NCBI RefSeq assembly: GCF_017254835.1
Contig: NZ_JAFKCW010000003.1
Span: forward strand, 124,001 to 188,000
Length of the DNA: 64,000 nt
DNA from: Algoriphagus aestuariicola
GTDB lineage: Bacteria > Bacteroidota > Bacteroidia > Cytophagales > Cyclobacteriaceae
Direction of reading: 5' to 3'
The translations under genes and the position numbers were made by a program. Below, piece after piece: positions 17,199 through 26,015 of the stretch. Position 1 is the first letter of the stretch; every line of letters starts with the position of its first letter. The notes under the pieces are model-generated. The model saw only the letters and a list, made by a program, of their open reading frames with translations, did no database searches and was not told the origin of the DNA.

Positions 17199-18440
17199 AT
17201 GTTTCCTTACCATAGATTTTTCCTAAACAACGGTCTTGAAGTAATCGTCCATGAGGACCACAGCAGCAAGATCGCCGTATTTAACCTCCTATATAAAGTA
17301 GGATCCCGGTTTGAAACACCGGGAAAAACGGGATTGGCGCATTTTTTCGAGCATCTGATGTTTGGCAGCTCGGCAAATGTGCCTGTTTTTGACCGGGAAC
17401 TGGAGCGGGTCGGCGGATCATGCAATGCCTTCACCAGTCCAGACATCACGAATTACTACATGACTTTGCCTGCGGCAAACATCGAAACGGCCTTTTGGCT
17501 GGAGTCAGACCGCATGCTGCAACTGACCTTAAGTGAGAAAACCATCGAAACCCAGCGCAAGGTGGTAATGGAAGAATACAAGCAGCGCTACCTCAACCAA
17601 CCATACGGCGATGTTTGGCACCACATGAGAAACCTCGCCTACACTACCCATCCCTACCGATGGCCTACGATTGGACAAAATCTGGAAGACATCGAAGGAT
17701 ATACTCGTGAAGACGTTTGGGATTTTTACAAAGCCCATTATCATCCCGGAAATGCGATTTTGGTTGTCGCAGGTGATGTTAGCATTTCACAGGTTCAGAT
17801 GTTGGCTGAAAAATGGTTTGGACCCATCCCTCCAAATCTGACTCCAAATGGAGTAATCCAGTTCGAACCGATCCAAACTGAAAAGCGCTCACTGACCCAT
17901 GCGGCAAGAGTTCCGACCGATGCCTTGTACAAAGCATACAAGATGCCTGCGAAAGGCCAACCGGGATACCTGGAGGCAGACCTCATAAGTGATATTCTAG
18001 GCTCCGGCAAATCATCTCTTCTTGAACAAAGGCTGGTCAAGAACAGTAGAAAATTCGCCTCGATCGGAGGCTATATCACCGGATCTGTTGACCCTGGGCT
18101 TTTGGTTTTCTCAGGAAAAATGGAACAGGATGTCTCCGCCCAAGAGGCTGAAAAAGCTTTGGATGACGTGCTTCATGGGTTTCTTTCCAATGAAATTGAG
18201 GCGAAGAGCCTCCAAAAAATCAAAAACCAGGGGGATGCCATGAAGACTTACGAGTCCATCCAGCTCCTCAACCGAGCAATGAACCTTGCCTATTTTGCCC
18301 ATTTGGGTAATCCCCATTTATATTGGGAAGAATTTGAGGCAAAATCAAATATTGAGGCTCCTCAGATCCAAGCCTGGGCACATCAACTGCTCCGCGAAGA
18401 ACAAGCTTCAGTCCTTTACTATCAATCCATCGACAAATGA
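17199..18440 (+). CDS. M16 family (pitrilysin-like) zinc metallopeptidase
   Basis: 413 residues, one M16B-type two-domain subunit. Inverted zinc motif HFFEH (about residues 48-52) with the downstream third ligand in KVVMEEYKQRYLNQP. GSGKSSLLEQRLVK and the C-terminal M16 domain follow. No signal peptide, so it is probably cytoplasmic, unlike the periplasmic M16 pairs of many Bacteroidota. No second M16 partner gene is adjacent. Its stop overlaps the ispF start (ATGA), tying it to isoprenoid and tRNA modification genes. Confidence 0.92.
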   Translation: MFPYHRFFLNNGLEVIVHEDHSSKIAVFNLLYKVGSRFETPGKTGLAHFFEHLMFGSSANVPVFDRELERVGGSCNAFTSPDITNYYMTLPAANIETAFWLESDRMLQLTLSEKTIETQRKVVMEEYKQRYLNQPYGDVWHHMRNLAYTTHPYRWPTIGQNLEDIEGYTREDVWDFYKAHYHPGNAILVVAGDVSISQVQMLAEKWFGPIPPNLTPNGVIQFEPIQTEKRSLTHAARVPTDALYKAYKMPAKGQPGYLEADLISDILGSGKSSLLEQRLVKNSRKFASIGGYITGSVDPGLLVFSGKMEQDVSAQEAEKALDDVLHGFLSNEIEAKSLQKIKNQGDAMKTYESIQLLNRAMNLAYFAHLGNPHLYWEEFEAKSNIEAPQIQAWAHQLLREEQASVLYYQSIDK

Positions 18441-18919
18441 CTCCATTCCGAATTGGCTTCGGCTACGACGTTCATCAACTACAAGTCGGCTATGACTTTT
18501 GGCTGGGTGGCATCAAGCTAGAGCACGAAAAAGGCGCTGTGGGCCACTCTGATGCTGACGTGCTCATCCATGTGATTTGCGATGCCCTGCTAGGTGCGGC
18601 CAACATGCGGAATATCGGCTATCACTTTTCCGACAAAGATCCCAAATACAAGGGCATTGACAGCAAGGTACTCTTGGGAGAAGTGATGAAAATGATCCGA
18701 GAGGCGGGCTATGAAGTGGGAAACATCGATACCACGGTCTGTCTTCAGGTTCCTAAAGTGAACCCCTTTATTCCTGAGATGAAGACCTGTTTATCCCAGG
18801 TGATGAACGTGGCTGAAGGCGATATTTCCATCAAAGCAACCACCTCCGAGTGGCTGGGCTTTGTGGGTAGAGAAGAAGGCATATCGGCCTATTGTACCGC
18901 ATTGATTTATAAAGTATGA
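18437..18919 (+). CDS. ispF: 2-C-methyl-D-erythritol 2,4-cyclodiphosphate synthase
   Basis: 160 residues. Zinc ligands in GYDVHQ (Asp10, His12 region) and the conserved GHSDADVLIHVICDALLGA block; the later TTSEWLGFVGREEGI is the family C-terminal signature. It forms the cyclodiphosphate in the non-mevalonate isoprenoid pathway as a trimer. Overlaps its upstream neighbour by 4 bp and mnmD by 4 bp, so it belongs to one transcript. Confidence 0.97.
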   Translation: MTPFRIGFGYDVHQLQVGYDFWLGGIKLEHEKGAVGHSDADVLIHVICDALLGAANMRNIGYHFSDKDPKYKGIDSKVLLGEVMKMIREAGYEVGNIDTTVCLQVPKVNPFIPEMKTCLSQVMNVAEGDISIKATTSEWLGFVGREEGISAYCTALIYKV

Positions 18920-19620
18920 GTGAAAGAATAAAAATCATCACCACAGAAGACGGTTCACACTCGCTCTACAACGAGGACTTGCAGGAGACCTACCATAGCT
19001 TTCACGGAGCCTACAGGGAGTCTATCCACGTTTTCATGCTCTATGGACTAGACTCTTGGTTAGTCCGAAATCCGCGAAAATACCCTATTCGCATCTTCGA
19101 AGTTGGCTTCGGCACGGGCCTCAATGCCTGGCTTAGCCTAGTATGGGCTGAGCAAAATCAAATCCCAGTGCTTTATCATACCATTGAGCCCTTTCCGGTC
19201 CAAAGCGAAATCTACAAACAGCTCAACTACATCGAGCACGATAATGGCATTTGGCACTTTCACAAGTATTTTGAAGCCCTTCACCAAGCCCCTTGGGGCG
19301 AGGGCGGCCCCGTGTCGGAATATTTCAATTTCAAAAAAGACCAAGTCACTCTTGAAGAGGCACAACTTTATCCTGCGGATGTTGTCTTCTTTGACGCCTT
19401 CGCTCCAAGCAAGCAGCCGGAACTTTGGACCAAGGAAGCTTTACAAAAGGTGACCGAAATGATCCGCCCTGGCGGCCTGTTTACCACCTATTCCGCAAAA
19501 GGCCAGCTTAGGCGAGACTTGAAGAATCTTGGACTCGAGGTAGAAAGTCTTCCCGGACCTCCCGGCAAGAAGGAAATGACGCGAGGCTGGAAGCCCGTGG
19601 GCAGAAGCAATGATAAGTAA
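18916..19620 (+). CDS. mnmD: tRNA 5-methylaminomethyl-2-thiouridine methyltransferase, MnmD type
   Basis: 234 residues. N-terminal TEDGSHSLYNEDLQETYHSFHGA is the marker of the MnmC methyltransferase domain; SAM-binding FEVGFGTGLNAWL; catalytic-loop VVFFDAFAPSKQPELW; then GGLFTTYSAKGQLRRDL. It lacks the FAD oxidase half of E. coli MnmC, so it matches stand-alone MnmD, which completes the wobble uridine modification of certain tRNAs. Third gene of the M16-ispF-mnmD run; no terminator is obvious after it. Confidence 0.93.
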   Translation: MSERIKIITTEDGSHSLYNEDLQETYHSFHGAYRESIHVFMLYGLDSWLVRNPRKYPIRIFEVGFGTGLNAWLSLVWAEQNQIPVLYHTIEPFPVQSEIYKQLNYIEHDNGIWHFHKYFEALHQAPWGEGGPVSEYFNFKKDQVTLEEAQLYPADVVFFDAFAPSKQPELWTKEALQKVTEMIRPGGLFTTYSAKGQLRRDLKNLGLEVESLPGPPGKKEMTRGWKPVGRSNDK

Positions 19621-19778
19621 CATGCACACTTGTCGTAAAGTAGGTCACTACGAGTGAAGTCATTAAGCCCGCTTAGAAGAATAACTTTGCCAGTCCGAGA
19701 AGAATAGAGTAGCATTCATCGAAGCCGACATTCTGGCTTGTATTTTGTTTTTAGCAATGATAACAAACTGAAAAAACC

Positions 19779-20240
19779 ATGTTTAGCCTAATTGTCGCGC
19801 TTCTATTTACTTTTCAAGAACCCTCTTTGGACGGAGCGAAGCTCGAACGGATGGTACAAGAACGGGATCAACTCCACGCGGAATGGAAAGCCTCTGAAAG
19901 CAAAAAGTCGGGGATTTTCGGTAACAGGACCAAAAAAGACATGATCGAAACCAATGAGTGGTTGGAGCGGATCCTTGCCAAAGACAATCAGATCATGGAT
20001 GAGCTCCGCATGATCGGCTCGATCGAGACTACTACGATCTCACAGGAAAAAGAAGACTACAAATCCATCACCCTGACTTTGGAGCAGGATGTGCAGGCGC
20101 TCAAGAGGGCCCTTGCAGAGCGGGACAAGGAAATAGAAAACAAACTTACCGAGCGCAGGGCAATAGAATGGTCCCTGGTTGTATTTTTTCTTTCGACTCT
20201 TGGATTGGGCTATTGGGTTTACAAGCTGAAAAAAGCTTAA
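19779..20240 (+). CDS. Small coiled-coil membrane protein, function unknown
   Basis: 153 residues. A short hydrophobic N-terminus (MFSLIVALLFTFQ, likely a signal peptide), a charged coiled-coil middle (about 25-130, rich in E, K, R, with KSITLTLEQDVQALKRALAERDKEI), and one C-terminal membrane helix (WSLVVFFLSTLGLGYWVYK) ending in a basic tail. This is a tail-anchored topology with the coil probably in the periplasm. A TAACTTTG -7-like element is at 19682-19689. Faces dnaN in convergent orientation. No family recognised. Confidence 0.75.
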   Translation: MFSLIVALLFTFQEPSLDGAKLERMVQERDQLHAEWKASESKKSGIFGNRTKKDMIETNEWLERILAKDNQIMDELRMIGSIETTTISQEKEDYKSITLTLEQDVQALKRALAERDKEIENKLTERRAIEWSLVVFFLSTLGLGYWVYKLKKA

Positions 20241-20249
20241 AAAGACGAA

Positions 20250-20274
20250 GGCCTCCAGCGCGAGTCAGGAGGCC
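20250..20274 (-). terminator. Terminator-like hairpin after dnaN
   Basis: Seven-bp stem GGCCTCC/GGAGGCC (20250-20256, 20268-20274). Leftward it is followed by TTCGTCTTTTT; the rightward T-tract is absent, so it serves dnaN chiefly. Confidence 0.6.
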
Positions 20275-20302
20275 AATCGGTCTATGGTCTGTGGTTAATT
20301 GA

Positions 20303-21427
20303 TTACACGTAGTTGTTCAGCATCACAGGCATCACGAGCATTAGGATGTCTTCGTTAGTATCCTGCTCAGCGGGTAGGATCAAGCCCGCACGGTTTGGAG
20401 CGCTGAATCGCAAACTCACCTCTTTGCAGCTCAAGTTGTTGAGCATCTCCACCAGGAACTTGGCATTGAAGCCGATTTCAATATCCTCACCCTCATGCTC
20501 GCAGGAGAGTCTTTCGTTGGCTTCATTGGAAAAGTCCAAGTCTTCCGCCGAGATCATCAATTCACTTCCGGTCAGTTTAAGTCTTACCTGATGTGTGGTT
20601 TTGTTGGCATAAATAGCGATTCGTCTCAGGGATCCAAGCAGTTCCAAACGATCGATGTTCATGCGGTTGGGATTGTCCACTGGAATGACGTTCTCATAGT
20701 CAGGATATCTCTCGTCGATGAGACGGCAGATCATCTTGATACTGTTGAATTTGAAGTAAGCGTTGGATTGGTTGAATTCCACAGTGACCGGAACGTTTTC
20801 GCTTGGCAGGGTAGACTTGAGCAAGTTCAGGGCCTTTCTGGGAATGATCAGGCTGGCTCCGTTAGGGGATGCCACATCCACTCTTCTATAGCGGATCAGG
20901 CGGTGGCCGTCTGTCGCCACGAAGGTAGCATTGGTCGCGCTCAGATTGATGTACACGCCGGTCATAGCAGGTCGGAGTTCATCGGAACTCGCCGCGAAAA
21001 TGGTATTGGAAATAGCCGAGGAAAGCACCTCAGTGGACATGTCCACCGTGGTTGCATTATTGACGGTCGGTATTTTCGGGAAGTCGGTGGCATTTTCTCC
21101 TGCAAGTCTGTAGCGACCGTTGTCCGAGCTGATCTCCACGGCATAGGTATCGTGATCAATGCTGAAGGTCACCGGCTGTTCTGGGAGATTCTTAAGAGTC
21201 TCGATCAGGATACGTGCAGGCACTGCGATATTCCCATCCTCTTTTGCCTCCACGTGCAATTGTGTCATCATCGAGGTCTGCAAGTCGGAAGCCGTAATGG
21301 TCAACACAGAATCTTTGATCTCAAACAGGAAGTTCTCAAGTATGGGAACCACCGGATTTGTTGTCACGACACCGTTGATGGCCGAAAGCTGCTTCAACAA
21401 AGCAGAGGAGGAAACAATAAATTTCAT
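20303..21427 (-). CDS. dnaN: DNA polymerase III sliding clamp, beta subunit
   Basis: 374 residues from the ATG at 21427 (MKFIVSSSALLKQLSAINGVV), normal clamp length with three repeated domains; LIPRKALNLLKSTL and the C-terminal MLVMPVMLNNYV are typical. It encircles DNA and holds replicative polymerase. An in-frame ATG 16 codons earlier adds residues absent from the family. It is not next to dnaA or recF, and a 204-bp gap separates it from gldG. Confidence 0.97.
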   Translation of the reverse strand: MKFIVSSSALLKQLSAINGVVTTNPVVPILENFLFEIKDSVLTITASDLQTSMMTQLHVEAKEDGNIAVPARILIETLKNLPEQPVTFSIDHDTYAVEISSDNGRYRLAGENATDFPKIPTVNNATTVDMSTEVLSSAISNTIFAASSDELRPAMTGVYINLSATNATFVATDGHRLIRYRRVDVASPNGASLIIPRKALNLLKSTLPSENVPVTVEFNQSNAYFKFNSIKMICRLIDERYPDYENVIPVDNPNRMNIDRLELLGSLRRIAIYANKTTHQVRLKLTGSELMISAEDLDFSNEANERLSCEHEGEDIEIGFNAKFLVEMLNNLSCKEVSLRFSAPNRAGLILPAEQDTNEDILMLVMPVMLNNYV

Positions 21428-21631
21428 AAGAGTATATTTTTTTGCAAAGGCCGTATGTAATCTCGCAAAGTTCAAAGTCTCTTCATCAAGTAAAGATCAT
21501 CGAATGCTCCATTCATACCTTAGGGCTTAGTATTTAGTTTTTATCCAGTGGGGTAAATTTATAAATAAAATGCTAATTCGACTGGTCTGGTAAATCTTTC
21601 CCCAAAATTTTCCAAGCTATTTTTTTGAGTG

Positions 21632-23323
21632 TTATCCTATTGATTTTTTCCCATATCGGGCCTTTCTAAAATAAAGAATCAATCCACCCAGCAATGACAA
21701 AACCACCACTGGCAATACCACATTGACACTCTGCCAGAAGGCTTTTTGCTGCGCAACCTTCACCCTGTCGAGCGGTCGGATCTGCAGGCTGCGGGTGCGA
21801 GCTGCAATGATTCCCTCGGGATCAGCCAGGTATTGTACCAGATTTTGAAGCAATTGCCTGTTGGCGTAGGTGGTCTGGGCAAAGGGATCCTCTCCCAGCG
21901 GAAGCGGCTGACCACCCTGCAGAGGCATCTGGCTCTGGAATACGGAACCATCTCCGAAGACAACAACTTTCCCTCTCCCACTTTCCAAAAAGTCGGACTT
22001 GGAAAATCCCTCCGGCACAAAACGGTTTTTGTACAAGGAGGTAAACTCGCCTTCGAGCAGATAAGCCAAAGGCAGATTCTTGCTCGAGAAGGCCTCTACA
22101 TCCGGCTCCTGCTCCATATCCGCAAAGGCAACGCGCGTAGGTGCGGGGAGGACTCTTTCATTTTCCGATCCGAAGATCAAGGGAATCTTGCTGACCCCAT
22201 CCGCCTTTACTGTATCCAGACTGCTTACAAATCTGAAATTCACCTGGTCCAAGCCCTTAGTGATCGGATGGGCCTGCACCCTGCCCGCGTTAAAGTAAAA
22301 TGGCCAAGGCATCGGCACTAGCTGCTGCTGGTTGCCGAAATTACCCCCCATCACAGGAATATAGCTGAAGTTGAGATCCTGAATCAAATCCTTGTTGATC
22401 CTGACGCCAAATCTAAAAAGCAAACGGTCCAGTTCATTTTCCAGCGGAAAAGAAAAAGTACCTTCACCTGCTGCCTCGCGAAGATCAACATCGACCCCAT
22501 CGGCTGCCACTACCAAATTACCTCCACCCAATACGTATTGGTCCAGAAGGTAGAGTTCCCGCTCGGTGTAGCTTTGCTTTGGTCCCAAAATAAAGATAGC
22601 GGCAAATGAGCTCAAGTCTTTGGGGGATTTGGCCTGGTCTAGTGGCACCTTGAACACCTCATAGTTTCCATCCAGCGCTTCTACCATCCCAAAGCCATCG
22701 TCTTCTGAGAGTTCTCCGTGTCCAATGATCATCGCCACCGCACTTTTCTCGGGGCGGGTCAGCTTTCGGATCGCGTTGGCCAGTTCATATTCCAGGTTCT
22801 CTATCGACGCATTCAGGATCTGTTCCGAGGACATGCCCCGCTCTCCTTTTAGCAACAAAGCCCCTGTCTCATATTCCTCGTCACTGACCAAAATCCCAGG
22901 GAAAATCAGCTGGGATTGTTGTCCAGAATTCTGGCTGACAAAAACGTTGGTGGGATTGATCCCGTAGTCGGCCAGGGTGTAGATGAAATCCTCTTGGAGC
23001 GAGTCGACTACCGTCAATGGATCAAAATACGCTACGGATATCGTGTACGAAGAATGGGCGTTGAAAGTACGAACGGTTTCTTCGATGGACTTTTGCAGAC
23101 GGCGCATCCCCCCTGGGAGATCTCCCCCCGTCAGAAGGATATCAACATGGATGGGTCGGTCAAGTTCTTCCAACAGCGCCTTGGTGGCAGGACTGAGCGA
23201 GAAGCGGCTTTCCTCCGTCAAATCGACCCGAAAGCGAAGGAATTGCGCTAGCAAAGCCACGAGCAAAACCCCTCCCAAAAGGATCAAAAAAGCCTTGGCG
23301 CTATGGCTTCCGGATTTCCTCAT
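21632..23323 (-). CDS. gldG: Gliding-motility-associated ABC transporter auxiliary protein GldG
   Basis: 563 residues. One membrane helix near the N-terminus (FLILLGGVLLVALLAQFLRF), a large extracytoplasmic domain of the GldG/ABC-2 auxiliary type (LSPATKALLEELDRPIHVDILL near 45-65; VAMIIGHGELSEDDG near 195), and a second helix at the C-terminus followed by basic residues. Known in Flavobacterium as a component of the GldAFG transporter needed for gliding. Overlaps gldF by 4 bp. Confidence 0.93.
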   Translation of the reverse strand: MRKSGSHSAKAFLILLGGVLLVALLAQFLRFRVDLTEESRFSLSPATKALLEELDRPIHVDILLTGGDLPGGMRRLQKSIEETVRTFNAHSSYTISVAYFDPLTVVDSLQEDFIYTLADYGINPTNVFVSQNSGQQSQLIFPGILVSDEEYETGALLLKGERGMSSEQILNASIENLEYELANAIRKLTRPEKSAVAMIIGHGELSEDDGFGMVEALDGNYEVFKVPLDQAKSPKDLSSFAAIFILGPKQSYTERELYLLDQYVLGGGNLVVAADGVDVDLREAAGEGTFSFPLENELDRLLFRFGVRINKDLIQDLNFSYIPVMGGNFGNQQQLVPMPWPFYFNAGRVQAHPITKGLDQVNFRFVSSLDTVKADGVSKIPLIFGSENERVLPAPTRVAFADMEQEPDVEAFSSKNLPLAYLLEGEFTSLYKNRFVPEGFSKSDFLESGRGKVVVFGDGSVFQSQMPLQGGQPLPLGEDPFAQTTYANRQLLQNLVQYLADPEGIIAARTRSLQIRPLDRVKVAQQKAFWQSVNVVLPVVVLSLLGGLILYFRKARYGKKSIG

Positions 23324-24039
23324 TTGTTTTTCAAGATCAACACAGACGCTCCCAAAAAAACCCAGACCATCCCAAGCAGGAAAAAGACATCCCTGCTGTC
23401 CACCACACCTCGGCTGAGGCTATTGTAGTGGTAGCTGAGACTCATTTCCTCTACCCAATAGGCAGCTTCACCTGTCAGCATCCCCGACAAGGCAGTTAGT
23501 CCAAAGTACAGCACAAAGCAGAGGAAAACGCCAAGAACGAAGGCCACTACCTGTTGTGAAGTCAAGGCGCTGGAAAAAAGCCCAACTGCCGCGAAAGTAG
23601 CTCCGATCATCAACAAGCCAATCCAGCCACCAAAAAAACCAGCCAAGTCGAGGTTGCCCACCGGATCTCCCAGCTGCATGACGCTATACGCATATAAAAG
23701 AGTCGGCAGTATGGCAATAAAAACCAAAGCCAGCAATGCAAGGTACTTGGCAAGAATGATCTGAACAAGGGAAAGCGGGGATGTCCGAAGCAGTTCCCAG
23801 GTGCCGGATTTCCGCTCTTCAGCAATAGATCTCATGGACAAGGCCGGAACCAAAAAGGTAAACACGTAGGGTGTATAGGAAAACAGGGATTCCAAGTCGG
23901 CAAAACCATAGTCCAGGACAGAACTTTCAGGAAACACCCAGACGATCAACCCCAATGCAACCAGAAACAACACCAAAACCAGATAGCCCGTCAGGCTGCC
24001 GAAAAAAGCGTTGATTTCTTTCAAAAAAAGGCTTCTCAT
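23320..24039 (-). CDS. gldF: Gliding-motility-associated ABC transporter permease GldF
   Basis: 239 residues, about six membrane helices. Starts MRSLFLKEINAFFGSLTGYLVL, typical of GldF; the middle has RSIAEERKSGTWELLRTSPLS, the ABC-2 permease signature. It should form the membrane channel with GldA as ATPase and GldG as auxiliary subunit. Four-bp overlaps with both neighbours indicate one translationally coupled operon. Confidence 0.94.
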   Translation of the reverse strand: MRSLFLKEINAFFGSLTGYLVLVLFLVALGLIVWVFPESSVLDYGFADLESLFSYTPYVFTFLVPALSMRSIAEERKSGTWELLRTSPLSLVQIILAKYLALLALVFIAILPTLLYAYSVMQLGDPVGNLDLAGFFGGWIGLLMIGATFAAVGLFSSALTSQQVVAFVLGVFLCFVLYFGLTALSGMLTGEAAYWVEEMSLSYHYNSLSRGVVDSRDVFFLLGMVWVFLGASVLILKNK

Positions 24040-24947
24040 TGGATATTGGTGATTTCCCGAAACAGCGTCTCCAGATTTTTTTGGTTTTGGTTGAGACTGA
24101 TCAGATTCAGATTTCGAGACGCCACGATTTGCATCAGCTTTTTCCGCGTCTCCATAGGCTCGGAGGATTCGATCAAAAGCATCTTTTTGCCCCTCGGCCC
24201 AAAGCTGACACTGCCTAGCTCCTCAAACCAGCCCAGCTCCATCTCCTCTGCCGTCTCCAAGATTAGTTCTGTCTGTCCAGAACTCCCCTTCAGTTCAGAA
24301 AGTGGACAGGCGGCCAGGATTTTTCCTTTGTTGATGATCACCACATCGTGGCATATCGCCTCGACTTCCTGCATGATGTGAGTCGAAAAAATGAGCGTCT
24401 TGTCTGCCGCGATTTCACGGATGAGATTACGGATATCCACAAGTTGGTTGGGGTCAAGACCCGTGGTCGGCTCATCCAAGATTACCACCTGCGGATTGTG
24501 GATGAGTGCCCTAGCCAAGCCAACCCGCTGACGAAAGCCTTTGGAAAGCTGTCCTATCTTCTTGTGCTGCTCTGGGAAAAGGCCGGTTTTTTCGACCAAC
24601 TCTTTGACTCTTTTCTGGACTTGGGTGGACTTCATTCCATAGAGTCCCCCAGAAAACTCAAGAAACTCCCGTACATAGAGATCCAGGTAAAGGGGATTGT
24701 GCTCGGGAAGATACCCGATCTTCGAACTCACCGCTTTCGGATTTGCCAAGGCATCTTCGCCATGGATGCGCACCGAGCCGGAATCAGCCTGGAGGTATCC
24801 TGTGATGATCTTCATCGTGGTGGATTTGCCCGCGCCATTGGGCCCCAAAAATCCCAGAATCCTCCCAGACACGGCCGAAAAACTCACCTCATCGAGCGCT
24901 TTTTGGGTACCATAGAGTTTGCTTACCTGGGTAACTTGGAGAGACAT
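24036..24947 (-). CDS. gldA: Gliding-motility-associated ABC transporter ATPase GldA
   Basis: 303 residues from the ATG at 24947 (MSLQVTQVSKLYG). Walker A GPNGAGKST (about 36-44), Q-like loop, signature LSKGFRQRVGLARAL, Walker B QVVILDEPTTGLDP and switch FSTHIMQEVEA. The C-terminal 80 residues match the extra domain of GldA-type ATPases. First gene of gldA-gldF-gldG, with a good promoter at 25016-25045. In Flavobacterium johnsoniae gldA is apart from gldFG; here all three are contiguous. Confidence 0.95.
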   Translation of the reverse strand: MSLQVTQVSKLYGTQKALDEVSFSAVSGRILGFLGPNGAGKSTTMKIITGYLQADSGSVRIHGEDALANPKAVSSKIGYLPEHNPLYLDLYVREFLEFSGGLYGMKSTQVQKRVKELVEKTGLFPEQHKKIGQLSKGFRQRVGLARALIHNPQVVILDEPTTGLDPNQLVDIRNLIREIAADKTLIFSTHIMQEVEAICHDVVIINKGKILAACPLSELKGSSGQTELILETAEEMELGWFEELGSVSFGPRGKKMLLIESSEPMETRKKLMQIVASRNLNLISLNQNQKNLETLFREITNIQ

Positions 24948-25015
24948 AGAAGGAAGGACCAAAGAGAAAATCACCCGCATGGCAGGGGCGAAATCCCCTT
25001 TGGTCAGGTCTTGGG

Positions 25016-25045
25016 CAAAAATAGGGAATGAGGCTGGAACCGCAA
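25016..25045 (-). promoter_or_regulatory. Promoter of gldA-gldF-gldG
   Basis: Leftward -33 TTG at 25043-25045, exactly 19 bp, then -7 TATTTTTG at 25016-25023. This fits TTG-N19-TAnnTTTG. The predicted leader to the gldA start is about 60 bases. Heptamer-like repeats begin just upstream. Confidence 0.65.
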
Positions 25046-25050
25046 GTTTT

Positions 25051-25168
25051 CAGTGGGCAGTTTTCCGGCAGGCAATGTTCAGTCGCAGTCTTCCAGTAGG
25101 CAGTCTCAGTAGTCAGTTGGCGGAGAGCACGCAGGGACTGGCCGCTGACTACTGACTCACTGCCTACT
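25051..25168. repeat. CAGTNNN repeat tract with a long inverted repeat
   Basis: A run of CAGT-led units spaced about 7 bp (CAGTAGG, CAGTCT, CAGTAGT, CAGTTGG and degenerate ones). 25094-25117 is nearly the inverse complement of 25145-25168: paired arms of 10 bp and 9 bp with a small internal loop, around a 27-base spacer. The right arm runs into the stop codon of the SDR gene (25167-25169). It has the same 7-bp period and inverted layout as the arrays at 3326 and 3795 but a different unit. Confidence 0.75.
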
Positions 25169-25865
25169 ACTTTTTTCCCCTCGGTCTGAGCGGCCTGCAC
25201 TCCACGTCCGCCACAAAATAGTTCGGGTGCGTCTCCAGCGTTTGGACGATTGTCTGCGCCACATCCTGGGGACGCATCATGTTTTCATTGGCCTGGGTAC
25301 CCTCGATGCTATCGAAGAAATGAGTCTGGGTAGATCCAGGATAGATCGTAGAGACTTTGATCCCGAAGTCCCGCAGCTCCATATACATCGAGTGCGAGAT
25401 GCCCCTTACGGCATGCTTCGTACCAACATAGCCCGCAAAATTCGCAACGCCATTTAGCCCCGCTATGGAAGCGATGTTGATAATGTGGCCCTCATCGGCA
25501 GTCTTCATCGCGGGCACCAGCCGCTTGCTGACGTAGAAAATCCCGTGGACATTAGTATCAAACATGGACTTCCAATCTTCCGAAGACATCGTTTCAAACG
25601 AGCCGGCGATGCCGAAACCGGCATTGTTGACCAAGATGCGGATGTCAAAACCTAGCCTAGCGACGGTATCCAAATAGGACCTTTCGACTTGGTCTTCCTG
25701 GGAAACATCACAACGGAAAAAGTGAAAGTTTTGGTGGGAAAACTCAGGCTCGCTTCTTCCCCAGCCTGCAACGATCACTCCTTTTTCCAACAAAAGCTTG
25801 ACTAATTCCAAGCCGATTCCTTTACTGACCCCTGTGACGACGGCAATCTTATTTTTGAGTTCCAT
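25167..25865 (-). CDS. Short-chain dehydrogenase/reductase
   Basis: 232 residues, classical SDR size. Cofactor motif TGVSKGIG (residues 11-18), NNAG at about 80-83, catalytic Ser133 and YVGTK (Tyr146, Lys150). The arginine-containing GRSEPEF after strand 2 suggests NADP preference. Substrate unknown. The C-terminus is short and basic (RPLRPRGKK) and its stop codon lies within an inverted-repeat tract, so the last residues may have been altered by that repeat. Confidence 0.93.
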   Translation of the reverse strand: MELKNKIAVVTGVSKGIGLELVKLLLEKGVIVAGWGRSEPEFSHQNFHFFRCDVSQEDQVERSYLDTVARLGFDIRILVNNAGFGIAGSFETMSSEDWKSMFDTNVHGIFYVSKRLVPAMKTADEGHIINIASIAGLNGVANFAGYVGTKHAVRGISHSMYMELRDFGIKVSTIYPGSTQTHFFDSIEGTQANENMMRPQDVAQTIVQTLETHPNYFVADVECRPLRPRGKK

Positions 25866-26015
25866 AGTTTTTGGTTTTGTCTAGATAGAAAGGGATATCC
25901 GGCACAAAAGTTCTTCTTTGGCGGATTTTCCATGCAGAGAAACGTTTTATTGACTTCAATTCTTATTTTCAAGCAACAAAATAGCCCACTACCAAACCAT
26001 CAACTTCTTTCAAAA

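Noticed and set aside
17097-18440. Single M16 peptidase with UGA read-through (e.g. selenocysteine)
   Set aside because: The M16 fold begins normally at 17199, no Sec-insertion hairpin is evident, and the upstream residues resemble no M16 extension.
20495-21460. Open frame of 321 codons on the + strand
   Set aside because: Antisense to dnaN, whose protein is unmistakable; no family resemblance in the shadow.
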